Notes under the pieces: generated by a model
Database searches by the model: none
What the model saw: the letters and a program-made list of their open reading frames with translations, nothing else
Told to the model about the DNA's origin: nothing
Made by a program: the position numbers and the translations under genes
In this document: piece after piece, positions 1-6,500 of the stretch
Layout: each line of letters opens with the position of its first letter
How positions within the stretch are numbered: position 1 is the first letter of the stretch
NCBI GenBank assembly: GCA_020347545.1
Contig: CP070731.1
Span: 1,480,492 to 1,488,557, forward strand
Source: Flavobacteriaceae bacterium
GTDB lineage: Bacteria > Bacteroidota > Bacteroidia > Flavobacteriales > Flavobacteriaceae
Reading direction: 5' to 3'
Length of the DNA stretch: 8,066 nucleotides

Positions 1-1313
1 AAGGATCTGATCCCTTCATACGGGGTTGTTATATTCAAAGATGTGGAATTACTGCTGCCATGATCTCCGGTGTTCTCTGCATTGGCAAGCCGTCCTAAAA
101 CTAAAACTTTTTGACCGGATTCAGAAGGTAACGGAAGTAAGTTATCGTTCTTGATAAGGACCATGCTCTTCTCGGCAGCAACTCTTGCCAGAGCTACATG
201 CGATTCTTTTTCTATTTCCTCATGGCCATAGGTTTCCTGATCGTCGCTAAAGGCATATTTAAGCCTTGTTTCAAGGGTTCGGGTTACAATCTTGTCTATA
301 TCTGCTTCGCTGATTTCTCCATTTTCTATTCCTTCTTCAAGAATTTCGTATTTGTATACTTGCTGATAGGGCATTTCAACATCCAGCCCTGCTTTTACGC
401 TGCCTATTCCGTCATAGGTTCCTTTAAACCAATCTGAACTTACAAATCCTTTAAAACCCCATTCATCTCTTAAGATATCATTTAAAAGATATTTATTATT
501 TGCCAGATATTCTCCCCTCACCTTATTGTAAGCACTCATGATGGAAGCCGGTTTCCCAACCTGTATGGTTTTCTTGAAATGGGGCAGATAAACTTCTCTT
601 AAGGTTCTTTCATCAAGTTCAACATCAACCACGAACCTTGAATTATCCAGGCTGTTCAGGGCAAAGTGTTTTGGGCAGGCCATTACGTTGTGCTTCTCTA
701 TTCCTCTCACGGCGGCCACTCCAAATTCTCCGAGTAACCAAGGATCCTCCCCATAGGTTTCCTGGGCCCTACCCCAGGCAGGATGACGCAACAAATTGAT
801 ACATGGCGTCGCAGCGTAATTTACTTTATTGGCTCTCATTTCAATGGCAATCACTTCATGAATTCTTTCTTCCAGATCCACGTCCCAACTTGCTCCGCGG
901 GCCATTCCCACAGGAAATGTGGTCACACTATTAACTTTGTGGTCCATCACCCTGGCACCCCTTGGACCGTCTGATAATACCCATGGCGGAATATGTAATC
1001 TTTTGTTCTCACCAACATAAACATGTGGAAACCTGTTCTTCATTAAAAAGCCAATGGCCAATTTTGGTACCTGATACATTTTTTCCCCGTACATCTGATC
1101 GATCTTTTCCCTGAGATCCATCTTTGCGACCAGCTCCCTGGCAAGAATAGCATATCCTTCCTCACTCTCAGGTTCGGGCAGAAGTTCCTTATCGGCTTGT
1201 AATTCGTACATGTTATAATTGACACTTTTGTAATAGATTCCCGCACCAAGAATAACAAGCAATACTAAAATCACACCCAATACTTTCAATACTTTTATGG
1301 CAATTTTTTTCAT
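1..1313 (-). CDS. Glycoside hydrolase family 3 beta-glucosidase-like enzyme, C-terminus beyond window
   Basis: The minus strand is open without interruption from an ATG at 1313 to the left edge (437 codons, no stop reached). Residues about 7-27 form one hydrophobic segment after a short lysine-rich start, with no lipobox cysteine, so this is an uncleaved anchor or a signal peptide. The rest reads as the N-terminal (beta/alpha)8 barrel of family GH3, followed by the start of the second domain: DGPRG from D115, a block ending RAQETYGEDP, KHF at 215-217, and the nucleophile context SSDW with D294 as predicted catalytic aspartate. The second-domain start LIKNDNLLPLP is also visible. Family members cleave terminal beta-glucosyl or related residues, usually in the periplasm. 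The acid/base residue would lie in the missing part or nearby and is not assigned. A 117-base gap with inverted repeats separates it from the acetyltransferase gene, so it may be transcribed separately. The substrate cannot be deduced. Confidence 0.93.
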   Translation of the reverse strand, partial: MKKIAIKVLKVLGVILVLLVILGAGIYYKSVNYNMYELQADKELLPEPESEEGYAILARELVAKMDLREKIDQMYGEKMYQVPKLAIGFLMKNRFPHVYVGENKRLHIPPWVLSDGPRGARVMDHKVNSVTTFPVGMARGASWDVDLEERIHEVIAIEMRANKVNYAATPCINLLRHPAWGRAQETYGEDPWLLGEFGVAAVRGIEKHNVMACPKHFALNSLDNSRFVVDVELDERTLREVYLPHFKKTIQVGKPASIMSAYNKVRGEYLANNKYLLNDILRDEWGFKGFVSSDWFKGTYDGIGSVKAGLDVEMPYQQVYKYEILEEGIENGEISEADIDKIVTRTLETRLKYAFSDDQETYGHEEIEKESHVALARVAAEKSMVLIKNDNLLPLPSESGQKVLVLGRLANAENTGDHGSSNSTSLNITTPYEGIRS

Positions 1314-1322
1314 GACCTCTAT

Positions 1323-1345
1323 TATTGTGTTATTTTGACACAATA
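1323..1345. promoter_or_regulatory. Perfect 8-bp inverted repeat just upstream of the GH3 start
   Basis: TATTGTGT (1323-1330) and ACACAATA (1338-1345) are exact reverse complements separated by seven bases. The right-hand end on the coding strand lies nine bases before the GH3 ATG, so the repeat probably falls in the 5' untranslated region. It could be an operator for a dimeric regulator or a weak hairpin affecting translation. The sequence does not decide between these. Confidence 0.4.
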
Positions 1346-1395
1346 TTACGACAAAAGTCTAAGGTGACCAAATTATAACAAGCTAAATAATGCCG

Positions 1396-1408
1396 AAGAT
1401 TCAATCTT
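1396..1408. promoter_or_regulatory. Palindrome upstream of the GH3 gene, possible operator
   Basis: AAGATT-C-AATCTT is a perfect 6-bp inverted repeat around a single central base, about 83 bases upstream of the GH3 start codon. Between it and the gene, on the minus strand, is a TTATAATTTGG stretch (about 1369-1379) that could be a -10/-7 element, with TTGAAT about 21 bases further upstream, overlapping the palindrome. A regulator bound here could act on that promoter. Such short palindromes also occur by chance in AT-rich DNA. Confidence 0.25.
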
Positions 1409-1430
1409 GAAATTTAAAAACCAAAAGGGA

Positions 1431-1922
1431 CTAAACACTCTTTTCCATGAAGTAATCATCCATCACGAATCCGTTTCCAATATCCTGTACCAGTTCACCA
1501 CGTTTCTCAAATCCGGAGTTTTCATAGGCCTGAATTGAACCTTTGTTAAAACGATTCACCGTTAACTGAACCGATACACAATTTAGTTCTCCGGCCTTCT
1601 CAAAAACATAATCCATTGCCCGTTTTCCGAATCCCTTCCCTCTTGACTCCTTAAGAAGATAAATTTTACTTAAAAAAATGGAATTTTTGCGTTGCTCATA
1701 GGCCAAATATCCGATATCCTTCTCATCATGCCTGATCAAAACATAACTGTAACCATTTTTGATCTGGTCCATCATACTTTCACTCGATTGAAATTTTTTA
1801 AGCATATACAGCACCTGTTCCTTTCCTATTATCGGTGTGTAATGTTCGTGCCAAATAATTTCAGCCATGCTGGCAATCAAGTCAATATCTTTCTTTTGGG
1901 TAACTTTTCTAAATTCAACCAT
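1431..1922 (-). CDS. GNAT-family N-acetyltransferase
   Basis: A complete 163-residue protein of normal length for a single GNAT domain. The acetyl-CoA pyrophosphate-binding motif A is clear at about 83-107, with the R-x-x-G-x-G signature as R94, G97 and G99. Motif B follows (about 119-140): N123, then AYENSGF with Y133 in the position of the usual general-acid tyrosine. The N-terminal half (WHEHYTP, about 24-30) is typical of a GNAT subgroup often annotated as acetyltransferase without known substrate. It would transfer acetyl from acetyl-CoA to an amine in the cytoplasm. The start lies 16 bases after the stop of the short-chain dehydrogenase gene on the same strand, so the two probably share a transcript. 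The family is secure; the acceptor is unknown. Confidence 0.92.
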   Translation of the reverse strand: MVEFRKVTQKKDIDLIASMAEIIWHEHYTPIIGKEQVLYMLKKFQSSESMMDQIKNGYSYVLIRHDEKDIGYLAYEQRKNSIFLSKIYLLKESRGKGFGKRAMDYVFEKAGELNCVSVQLTVNRFNKGSIQAYENSGFEKRGELVQDIGNGFVMDDYFMEKSV

Positions 1923-1938
1923 TCAAATAATATAGATT

Positions 1939-2712
1939 TTATTTCAGCGTCCAGCCTCCATCGATCATGATGATCTCACCCGTGATCAGAGATGCCGCCT
2001 GTGAAGCGAGAAATACCACCACGGATGAAACCTCTTCGGGTTTCCCAATTCTACCCAACGGAATTCTCTCAATTACACTTTGCCTGAAGCCCGGATCTTT
2101 TAACCAGGGTTCCGTTCCAGGAGTTTTAATAAAGGTTGGTGCCACCGCATTTACATGAATATTGTATTTGGCCCATTCCGAAGCCAGGTTTTTTGTCATA
2201 TGATTGACTGCGGCTTTACTCATACAATATACCGCTTCCTGATCCAAGGCTATGGATCCGGCTTGAGAGCTCATGTTGATTATTTTCCCTCCTCCCTGCT
2301 TTATCATTTGTTTGGCCACCATCTGAGAAGTAAAAAACATTGCCTTTACATTAAGGTTCATGGTCAGGTCATAATCGGATTCTGTTACATCTAAGGCATC
2401 ATTTGCAGGAGCCACACCAACATTATTAACCAAAATATCGATACTGCCAAAATTGTCAATAATCTTTTGTATTGCACTTCGGATTTCCTGAACTGTCGAT
2501 ACGTCCATTTGCACCCTCATCACTCTTCTACCCATCGACTTGATCTCAGATTCCAGATCTGAGGCGCTATTGACATCTCTTAATCCCAAGGCAATATCGG
2601 CACCTGCTCCGGCCAAAGCCAACGCACAGGCTTTACCCAGTCCTTTTGCCGCCCCTGTGACCAAAGCAACTTTTCCTCTCAGATTAATTTCAAACTGACC
2701 ATTTTTATTCAT
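1939..2712 (-). CDS. Short-chain dehydrogenase/reductase (classical SDR)
   Basis: A 257-residue classical SDR with all expected elements: cofactor glycine motif TGAAKGLG (19-26), D70 after the third strand, NNVG (96-99, normally NNAG), and the catalytic tetrad N121, S149, Y162 and K166 in the YxxxK motif. It ends in the usual PLGRIGKPEEV...ITGEIIMIDGG block. The best matches by eye are FabG-like or gluconate 5-dehydrogenase-like enzymes, which oxidise or reduce an alcohol/ketone with NAD(P)H. The substrate is not readable. The ATG at 2712 is preferred because it starts about ten residues before the first beta strand, as usual. The frame stays open to an ATG at 2811, which would add 33 residues of AT-rich translation (many F, Y, L, N) unlike an SDR. 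First gene of a probable two-gene unit with the acetyltransferase. Confidence 0.93.
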   Translation of the reverse strand: MNKNGQFEINLRGKVALVTGAAKGLGKACALALAGAGADIALGLRDVNSASDLESEIKSMGRRVMRVQMDVSTVQEIRSAIQKIIDNFGSIDILVNNVGVAPANDALDVTESDYDLTMNLNVKAMFFTSQMVAKQMIKQGGGKIINMSSQAGSIALDQEAVYCMSKAAVNHMTKNLASEWAKYNIHVNAVAPTFIKTPGTEPWLKDPGFRQSVIERIPLGRIGKPEEVSSVVVFLASQAASLITGEIIMIDGGWTLK

Positions 2713-2981
2713 ATACCACAATTTATAAAGGGTTAAATAATGGAAATTCTTTAGAAGAATAAAATTCGGATAATTTTGGAAAATATCCATATCAAAATCC
2801 ATCTTATTCAAATTATCTTCAAAAAAAAAAGTAAATTAGCCTTATAATTTTACGTGCTAAATACGAATAACTTTTAATTGAAAATCGTTATTTTGGATTC
2901 AATAAGTTTCATTTAAATTTAACCGAATCCTCTAAATCTTAACAATTGATCAAGTTGTAAAACCTTTAATACGAGCCGATC
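2713..2981. other. Divergent intergenic region between the SDR gene and the acidic-tailed protein gene
   Basis: About 270 very AT-rich bases between two gene starts that point away from each other, so it should hold promoters for both. It contains a run of ten A (2821-2830), a TTGATCAA palindrome (2946-2953) about 28 bases before the plus-strand ATG, and many near-matches to Bacteroidota -7 elements, none in perfect register. No confident promoter, RNA gene or coding sequence could be assigned. The open frame at 2713-2811 is regarded as upstream sequence rather than protein. Confidence 0.5.
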
Positions 2982-3284
2982 ATGAAAAGAATTATCGTAG
3001 ATTACAAAAAACTTAACAACAACATTTTGGAACTATTGGTAAGTAGATTTCCCAACGGTTATGATGATCTGGATATCATTACGTTCAGGAATGCGAATTA
3101 TGAACTCATAGAGGCTGTAGAGGTAAGAACTGAAGACACTATTTACCTTGTCAAGATAAGTAAACACGTAGCAGACAGCATGGAAAAATTTGGAGTGAAT
3201 TCTGAAATAGTAGAGGAAAGTGAAGCAGAAAAAGAAGAGGATGATAAAATCCTCTCAAGCAGTCGCGAGGATGACGATGAATAG
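2982..3284 (+). CDS. Small conserved-looking protein with acidic tail, function unknown
   Basis: A 100-residue protein and the only plus-strand gene in the window. Residues 1-70 look like a small folded alpha/beta domain: a strand MKRIIVDY, a helix (about 9-22), the loop PNGYDDLDI, then alternating strands ITFRN, LIEAVEVRT and TIYLVKIS, and a helix to about 70. The tail from about residue 75 is very rich in Glu and Asp and is probably disordered. There is no signal peptide, membrane segment or catalytic motif, so it is likely cytoplasmic. The acidic tail could mimic nucleic acid or bind a basic partner, but this is a guess. I recall similar short proteins in flavobacteria without a firmly known role. 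Even codon use, an amphipathic pattern and the strong terminator right after the stop support a real gene. Confidence 0.8.
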   Translation: MKRIIVDYKKLNNNILELLVSRFPNGYDDLDIITFRNANYELIEAVEVRTEDTIYLVKISKHVADSMEKFGVNSEIVEESEAEKEEDDKILSSSREDDDE

Positions 3285-3306
3285 AAAAGCAAAGGAGAAA
3301 AAATAT

Positions 3307-3346
3307 AAAATCCGGTTCATTCGTTTCAATGGACCGGATTTTTTTT
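3307..3346. terminator. Bidirectional intrinsic terminator between convergent genes
   Basis: AAAATCCGGT (3307-3316) pairs with ACCGGATTTT (3333-3342), and the stem extends inward (3317-3321 with 3328-3332, one G-T pair) to about 15 bp with a six-base loop. Eight T follow on the plus strand (3339-3346). On the minus strand the hairpin runs into a T-rich stretch. It therefore can end both the plus-strand 100-residue gene and the converging EthD gene, whose TAA stop (3345-3347) overlaps the T run. Confidence 0.88.
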
Positions 3347-3668
3347 AGATCACAACCTCACTTATTTGCACGATGGGTTGGATATTGGTAAAATTGGGCA
3401 AATCTCCCATGATTTCTTCGGCATTGGGGCCAAATGAATTTTGAAACGATTCCAAACTCTCAAAATAAAGATTTCCGATTGCCTCAAACTCAGGAGCCGA
3501 ACCCGGTGCAGATCCTGAAAGCCCTTGTTCCACAGTTGCTCCCAGAACTGAATTACCCAATAGTTTCGCCACCATCCCAACATGATCATTTGAATAATAT
3601 TGCATGTCAAAATGCTTTCCTTTCGCTTTGGGATAAAGCACACTTACTTTTATCGAGCCTTTTTTCAT
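3345..3668 (-). CDS. EthD-domain protein (dimeric alpha/beta barrel family)
   Basis: A 107-residue protein matching the EthD family in length and pattern: first strand IKVSVLYP (6-13), then the characteristic FDMQYYSNDHVGMV (20-33) with the conserved Tyr-Tyr and H29, a glycine-rich middle (GLSGSAPGSAPEF, 49-61), and the strand IGNLYFESLESFQNSFG (64-80), ending PNFTNIQPIVQISEV. The family forms ferredoxin-like dimers. It is named after a protein required for ethyl tert-butyl ether degradation, but most members have unknown roles, and some relatives act on or bind hydrophobic or quinone-like molecules. No signal peptide, so cytoplasmic. It starts 36 bases after the stop of the NTF2-like gene on the same strand and probably shares its mRNA. 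An A-rich stretch precedes the ATG rather than a Shine-Dalgarno sequence. Confidence 0.9.
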   Translation of the reverse strand: MKKGSIKVSVLYPKAKGKHFDMQYYSNDHVGMVAKLLGNSVLGATVEQGLSGSAPGSAPEFEAIGNLYFESLESFQNSFGPNAEEIMGDLPNFTNIQPIVQISEVVI

Positions 3669-3704
3669 CTTTTTGTGTTTAAAATTTCTATTTATTAGAT
3701 CCTA

Positions 3705-4646
3705 TTATTTCTGCATCAGACTTGCGCTGTAATAGGCGTTTTCACCTGTTATTTTTCCATCATCATCAAAATCATGGATCAAAAATAACGGCATTACAAT
3801 TTTTTTATCATCCGACTTTCTTGTCATTCTGACCTTCCACCAGGATTGTACAACCTTAGCATTTCCCAACCCATAATTTAGATAGTCCGGGTAGCCCTGA
3901 ACGTCAATACCGGTAATATCATAAGCCTCCATCATTTTTTGCATTCCTTCACGATCCTGTTCCAGCGTCATAGCATCCGTTCCTACAGGCATATGAATAT
4001 TTCTGAATCGTGCATCATCATGATAGTAACTATAAAATTTCTCCATATCCTTATTTTCAAGAGCGGCCATCATCCGCCTCACACTATTGATATAATCGTG
4101 ATGGTTGTAAATGGTTCCATTTTTACGGGCGGCAAAACTTTCATTTAATTCTCTCCAAACCGTTCGGTCACTATAATCAATTACAGTTTCGATTTTGTTA
4201 TCGGCGTTTACAACATAAAGTCTATGGACCGGCATGTCTATTTTTACACCTGTTTCGTTATGAACTCCCTTCAGGTGGTCCCATGTTTGTACCCAAACCA
4301 CATCCTTTTGGTTATCATCCTTATATTCGATAGCATCCGGATAGGCACCATTTGTCCTTTCCAGGCTCAAATAGGCGACATTATCTTTCCACCATTTTAC
4401 GGCTTTTCCGGCTCCTTCTTTGGTACCTGGCTTTGCGTCCTTATTGGAATTGGTACCGTTCCAGAATTTGTAGTCATCAGAAAGGAAACTCATTACTTTA
4501 TCCGAATCACCAGCAACAAATGCTTTATTAAAGTTTTCAACTACATCAATAGCGGGGTGTTCAGAGTAAATGGTTCCGTTTTTCTTTTTTTGAGAATAGG
4601 TGGCGATGGTACAAACCATCAGTAAAGCAAGCGTTAATTTTTTCAT
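3705..4646 (-). CDS. Secreted protein with two tandem NTF2/SnoaL-like domains
   Basis: A 313-residue protein. The first 18 residues (MKK, then a hydrophobic run to TYS) look like a Sec signal peptide, cut before Q19. The mature part holds two related halves, about 22-165 and 175-311. Both open with KNGTIY (22 and 175), continue with a helix and a 'D-x-x-x-x-x-S/Y-x-x-x-D-D' segment, and share YPD (102, 252), a V-V-x-x-W strand (about 117 and 265), K-I-x-MP (135 and 282) and a D-x-K-I strand. This is the layout of cystatin-like NTF2/SnoaL domains, a cone-shaped fold used for small-ligand binding or catalysis. No catalytic residues can be named. It is exported, probably to the periplasm. It heads a likely two-gene unit with the EthD gene and is preceded by the shared regulatory module at 4720-4770. 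SnoaL-like assignment is by pattern, not by search. Confidence 0.82.
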   Translation of the reverse strand: MKKLTLALLMVCTIATYSQKKKNGTIYSEHPAIDVVENFNKAFVAGDSDKVMSFLSDDYKFWNGTNSNKDAKPGTKEGAGKAVKWWKDNVAYLSLERTNGAYPDAIEYKDDNQKDVVWVQTWDHLKGVHNETGVKIDMPVHRLYVVNADNKIETVIDYSDRTVWRELNESFAARKNGTIYNHHDYINSVRRMMAALENKDMEKFYSYYHDDARFRNIHMPVGTDAMTLEQDREGMQKMMEAYDITGIDVQGYPDYLNYGLGNAKVVQSWWKVRMTRKSDDKKIVMPLFLIHDFDDDGKITGENAYYSASLMQK

Positions 4647-4719
4647 ATTTTAAGGTGATTAGATTTTATTAAATTCTGCATAAATAAATGTCAATTGACT
4701 TAAAGCTCCAATCAACCAT

Positions 4720-4770
4720 GGACGAAAGCATCTAAAAAATGTCCGAAGATGTTCTAAATTTTTTCAAAAG
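4720..4770 (-). promoter_or_regulatory. Regulatory module, copy A, upstream of the NTF2-like/EthD unit
   Basis: On the plus strand: GGACGAA (4720-4726), 12 bases, ATGTCCGA (4739-4746), 14 bases, TTTTCAAAAG (4761-4770). The same blocks recur at 7455-7505 with identical spacing. Within this copy GGACGAA and GTCCGAA start 21 bases apart, two turns of DNA on the same face, as in AraC-type sites. The module ends 74 bases before the NTF2-like start codon. Between it and the gene, on the minus strand, is TTGACA (4689-4694) with TAATAA (4666-4671) 17 bases on; this is a sigma70-like pair that may be coincidental in this phylum. Confidence 0.55.
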
Positions 4771-4781
4771 GAATTGGGCAC

Positions 4782-4800
4782 TTTAGGAAAACAACCTAAA
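4782..4800. other. Small hairpin after the AsmA-family gene
   Basis: TTTAGG (4782-4787) and CCTAAA (4795-4800) form a 6-bp inverted repeat with a seven-base loop, 36 bases after the AsmA stop codon. No T tract follows on the minus strand, so it is a poor intrinsic terminator; it might be an mRNA 3'-end structure or chance. Confidence 0.25.
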
Positions 4801-4836
4801 ATTCTTCAAAGGAGAGCTGATGTCAAGTTCAGAAAT

Positions 4837-6381
4837 CTAATTTTCCTGGCTTTTAACTTTACTTGGGTGAAGAACTTTTCCGGCATAGATCGTGTCGCAT
4901 TTTGCAAGCCCTATATTGCGAAAAAAATTGGTAACCGGTCCAAAAAAGGTTTTTAGGATTTTCACTTTGCCGTACTCAGGTTTCGAGGCTTTACCATAGA
5001 TTCTTTGGCCGATTAATTCACACCCCCTTTTATCGAGAACATTGATCTTAAAATCAAGGCTGTCTTTTTGAACGGAGTACCAACCATCGGTTGATACGAG
5101 ATTATTCTTTGTGCTCATCGCAACATCACCTGTGCTCAGTTTTCCTTGTGTGAGGTTCCAATCTGCCAGAAAATGGGTCACATTGGTGGAATCCCCCGCC
5201 TTCATAAAGGCCAGACTTGCAAAGTCGGAGCCCTTTGTGACGGCTAGTCCTGCAGGACCTGCAAACATCACTGCGCCTGCATCAGCAAGATTGAATTCCT
5301 GACTTCGTTTAAATTTATCAATGAGTTTATCCAGATCGATTCCATATACTTTTAAATCTCGTCCTTCAATGGAAAAATCTGCTGTGAGGGCCTCAAAAAA
5401 AGGAGCTGAACTATTGGGGTCCCAACTGAGCTTTGTATCAAAGTGGCCAATTCCAAGGAGTTTAATACGATCATTCTCGGAAAGACTATCATTTTTTTCA
5501 ACAAAAAAGGTTGAAAGGTTGATGCCCTGATCCATAGAAGAAAGCTCAAAATTCATTTCCGGATCATCATTATACCAATAATCATACATCAGGCTGTATT
5601 TCTCTTTTTCCATGTTCAGCTCTGCATCCGATAAAAGAACCCGTTTGTCATTTAAGTCAACAACGTAATTGGCGGATAGGTTCAGCGGTATTTTATTGAG
5701 GTAAAGTTCCTGAATATAGGGAAGGTTTATAGGTGACATTTGAACCGATGCCTTTCCCTTGATCTTATCATTCCCAAGTTGAAAATCTCCTTTGATCATA
5801 GGGCTTTCAAAGGGTATGATCAGTTCCTTCTGACGGTCGATAATTTCCACTCTGAGGTCTTCCAAATGAATATTTGGAATTTTTAAATAAAGACCGGACC
5901 CTTCTGATTTTTCTTTCCTTTCCTTAGCTTTCGGGGTAAATCCTTCGGAGATGACCATTTCACCCGTACTGTCTCTTTCAATAATAAGCCTGACGTCTCT
6001 AATAAACAAGTCGTTTATAACAATTTGATTCGACAAGACCTCGCTCAGATTCACTTTGAAGGCAGCACTTTTAACACCTAAAATTAGCCTTTTCCCTGAA
6101 TAAAAACCTTTTTTTTCCGGAGCATCAAATCTTAAATTCCTCAAAGTGACTTTCAAATCCGGGTATGACCACAAAGACCCAAGAGCAATATATTCAACGG
6201 AAAAATCACCAACTAATTCCTTATTCACACGGGAGAGTAGTTCCTTACTGATATCATTCTTTTGGATATTCAAATAGATAATCAGACCTGACCCTATAAG
6301 GGCCAGAACACCAAAGAAAAGCATGGCACCTCGTAAAACGATCCTTGACCTAACTTTTTTGTTTGCGGGTTTGGCTTCCAT
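4837..6381 (-). CDS. AsmA-family membrane-anchored periplasmic protein
   Basis: A 514-residue protein with a basic N-terminus (KKVRSR), one membrane segment at about 17-37, and a long beta-rich remainder facing the periplasm. The first part (SVEYIALGSLWSYPDLKVTLRN, about 61-82, then 'lVKSAAFKVNL' and VINDLFIRDVRLIIERD) is the repeated beta pattern of AsmA proteins, which belong to the bridge-like group with TamB and YhdP thought to affect lipid movement or outer-membrane assembly. The C-terminal part carries the AsmA C-terminal region: FNLADAGAVMFAGPAGLAVTKGSDFASL, then GC (C454) and AKC (C495) followed by YAGKVLHP. It is shorter than many AsmA homologues. It has its own promoter and lies alone between two 119- and 190-base gaps. 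The family call is secure; the cargo is unknown. Confidence 0.87.
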   Translation of the reverse strand: MEAKPANKKVRSRIVLRGAMLFFGVLALIGSGLIIYLNIQKNDISKELLSRVNKELVGDFSVEYIALGSLWSYPDLKVTLRNLRFDAPEKKGFYSGKRLILGVKSAAFKVNLSEVLSNQIVINDLFIRDVRLIIERDSTGEMVISEGFTPKAKERKEKSEGSGLYLKIPNIHLEDLRVEIIDRQKELIIPFESPMIKGDFQLGNDKIKGKASVQMSPINLPYIQELYLNKIPLNLSANYVVDLNDKRVLLSDAELNMEKEKYSLMYDYWYNDDPEMNFELSSMDQGINLSTFFVEKNDSLSENDRIKLLGIGHFDTKLSWDPNSSAPFFEALTADFSIEGRDLKVYGIDLDKLIDKFKRSQEFNLADAGAVMFAGPAGLAVTKGSDFASLAFMKAGDSTNVTHFLADWNLTQGKLSTGDVAMSTKNNLVSTDGWYSVQKDSLDFKINVLDKRGCELIGQRIYGKASKPEYGKVKILKTFFGPVTNFFRNIGLAKCDTIYAGKVLHPSKVKSQEN

Positions 6382-6409
6382 TAATTTAATAATTTCGCTA
6401 ACTGTAATC

Positions 6410-6439
6410 CAAAACTATAGTAAATCAAAGTTAACCAAA
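6410..6439 (-). promoter_or_regulatory. Bacteroidota-type promoter for the AsmA-family gene
   Basis: On the minus strand, TTTG (6436-6439) is followed after 18 bases by TAGTTTTG (6410-6417), an exact match to the Bacteroidota vegetative -7 element TAnnTTTG with its -33 TTTG. Transcription would start near 6403, giving a leader of about 20 bases before the ATG at 6381. It also implies that the AsmA gene is not dependent on read-through from the NmrA gene. Confidence 0.65.
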
Positions 6440-6500
6440 ATCCTGTTGAAATATGGCTTGAAAGAAAGGATATCATGATGAATGGAACTGCTTAAAATAG

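Noticed and set aside
1043..1258. 71-codon minus-strand open frame
   Set aside because: It overlaps the GH3 frame on the same strand in another register; the GH3 frame has full family motifs across it.
1692..1970. 92-codon plus-strand open frame
   Set aside because: Antisense to the GNAT gene and the end of the SDR gene, with no domain pattern; typical antisense shadow in AT-rich DNA.
2821..2830. Run of ten A as a phase-variation tract
   Set aside because: It lies outside coding sequence in a very AT-rich gap, and no promoter element with critical spacing around it could be defined.
2863..2936. ACGAA and CCGAA followed by TCTAAA in the divergent region, resembling the shared module
   Set aside because: The blocks are 60 bases apart rather than 21, and neither GGACGAA nor TTTTCAAAAG is present, so it is not counted as a third copy.
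3362..3643. 93-codon minus-strand open frame overlapping the EthD gene
   Set aside because: Out-of-frame reading of the EthD gene, whose family pattern is complete over the same bases; the alternative is rich in Trp, Ile and Cys without a fold pattern.
4224..4625. 133-codon plus-strand open frame
   Set aside because: It lies wholly opposite the NTF2-like gene, which has a signal peptide and internal domain repeat; the antisense translation shows no recognisable domain.
4666..4694. TTGACA-N17-TAATAA on the minus strand as promoter of the NTF2-like gene
   Set aside because: It fits the enterobacterial consensus, but the vegetative sigma factor of Bacteroidota prefers TTTG/TAnnTTTG; kept only as a remark under the module.
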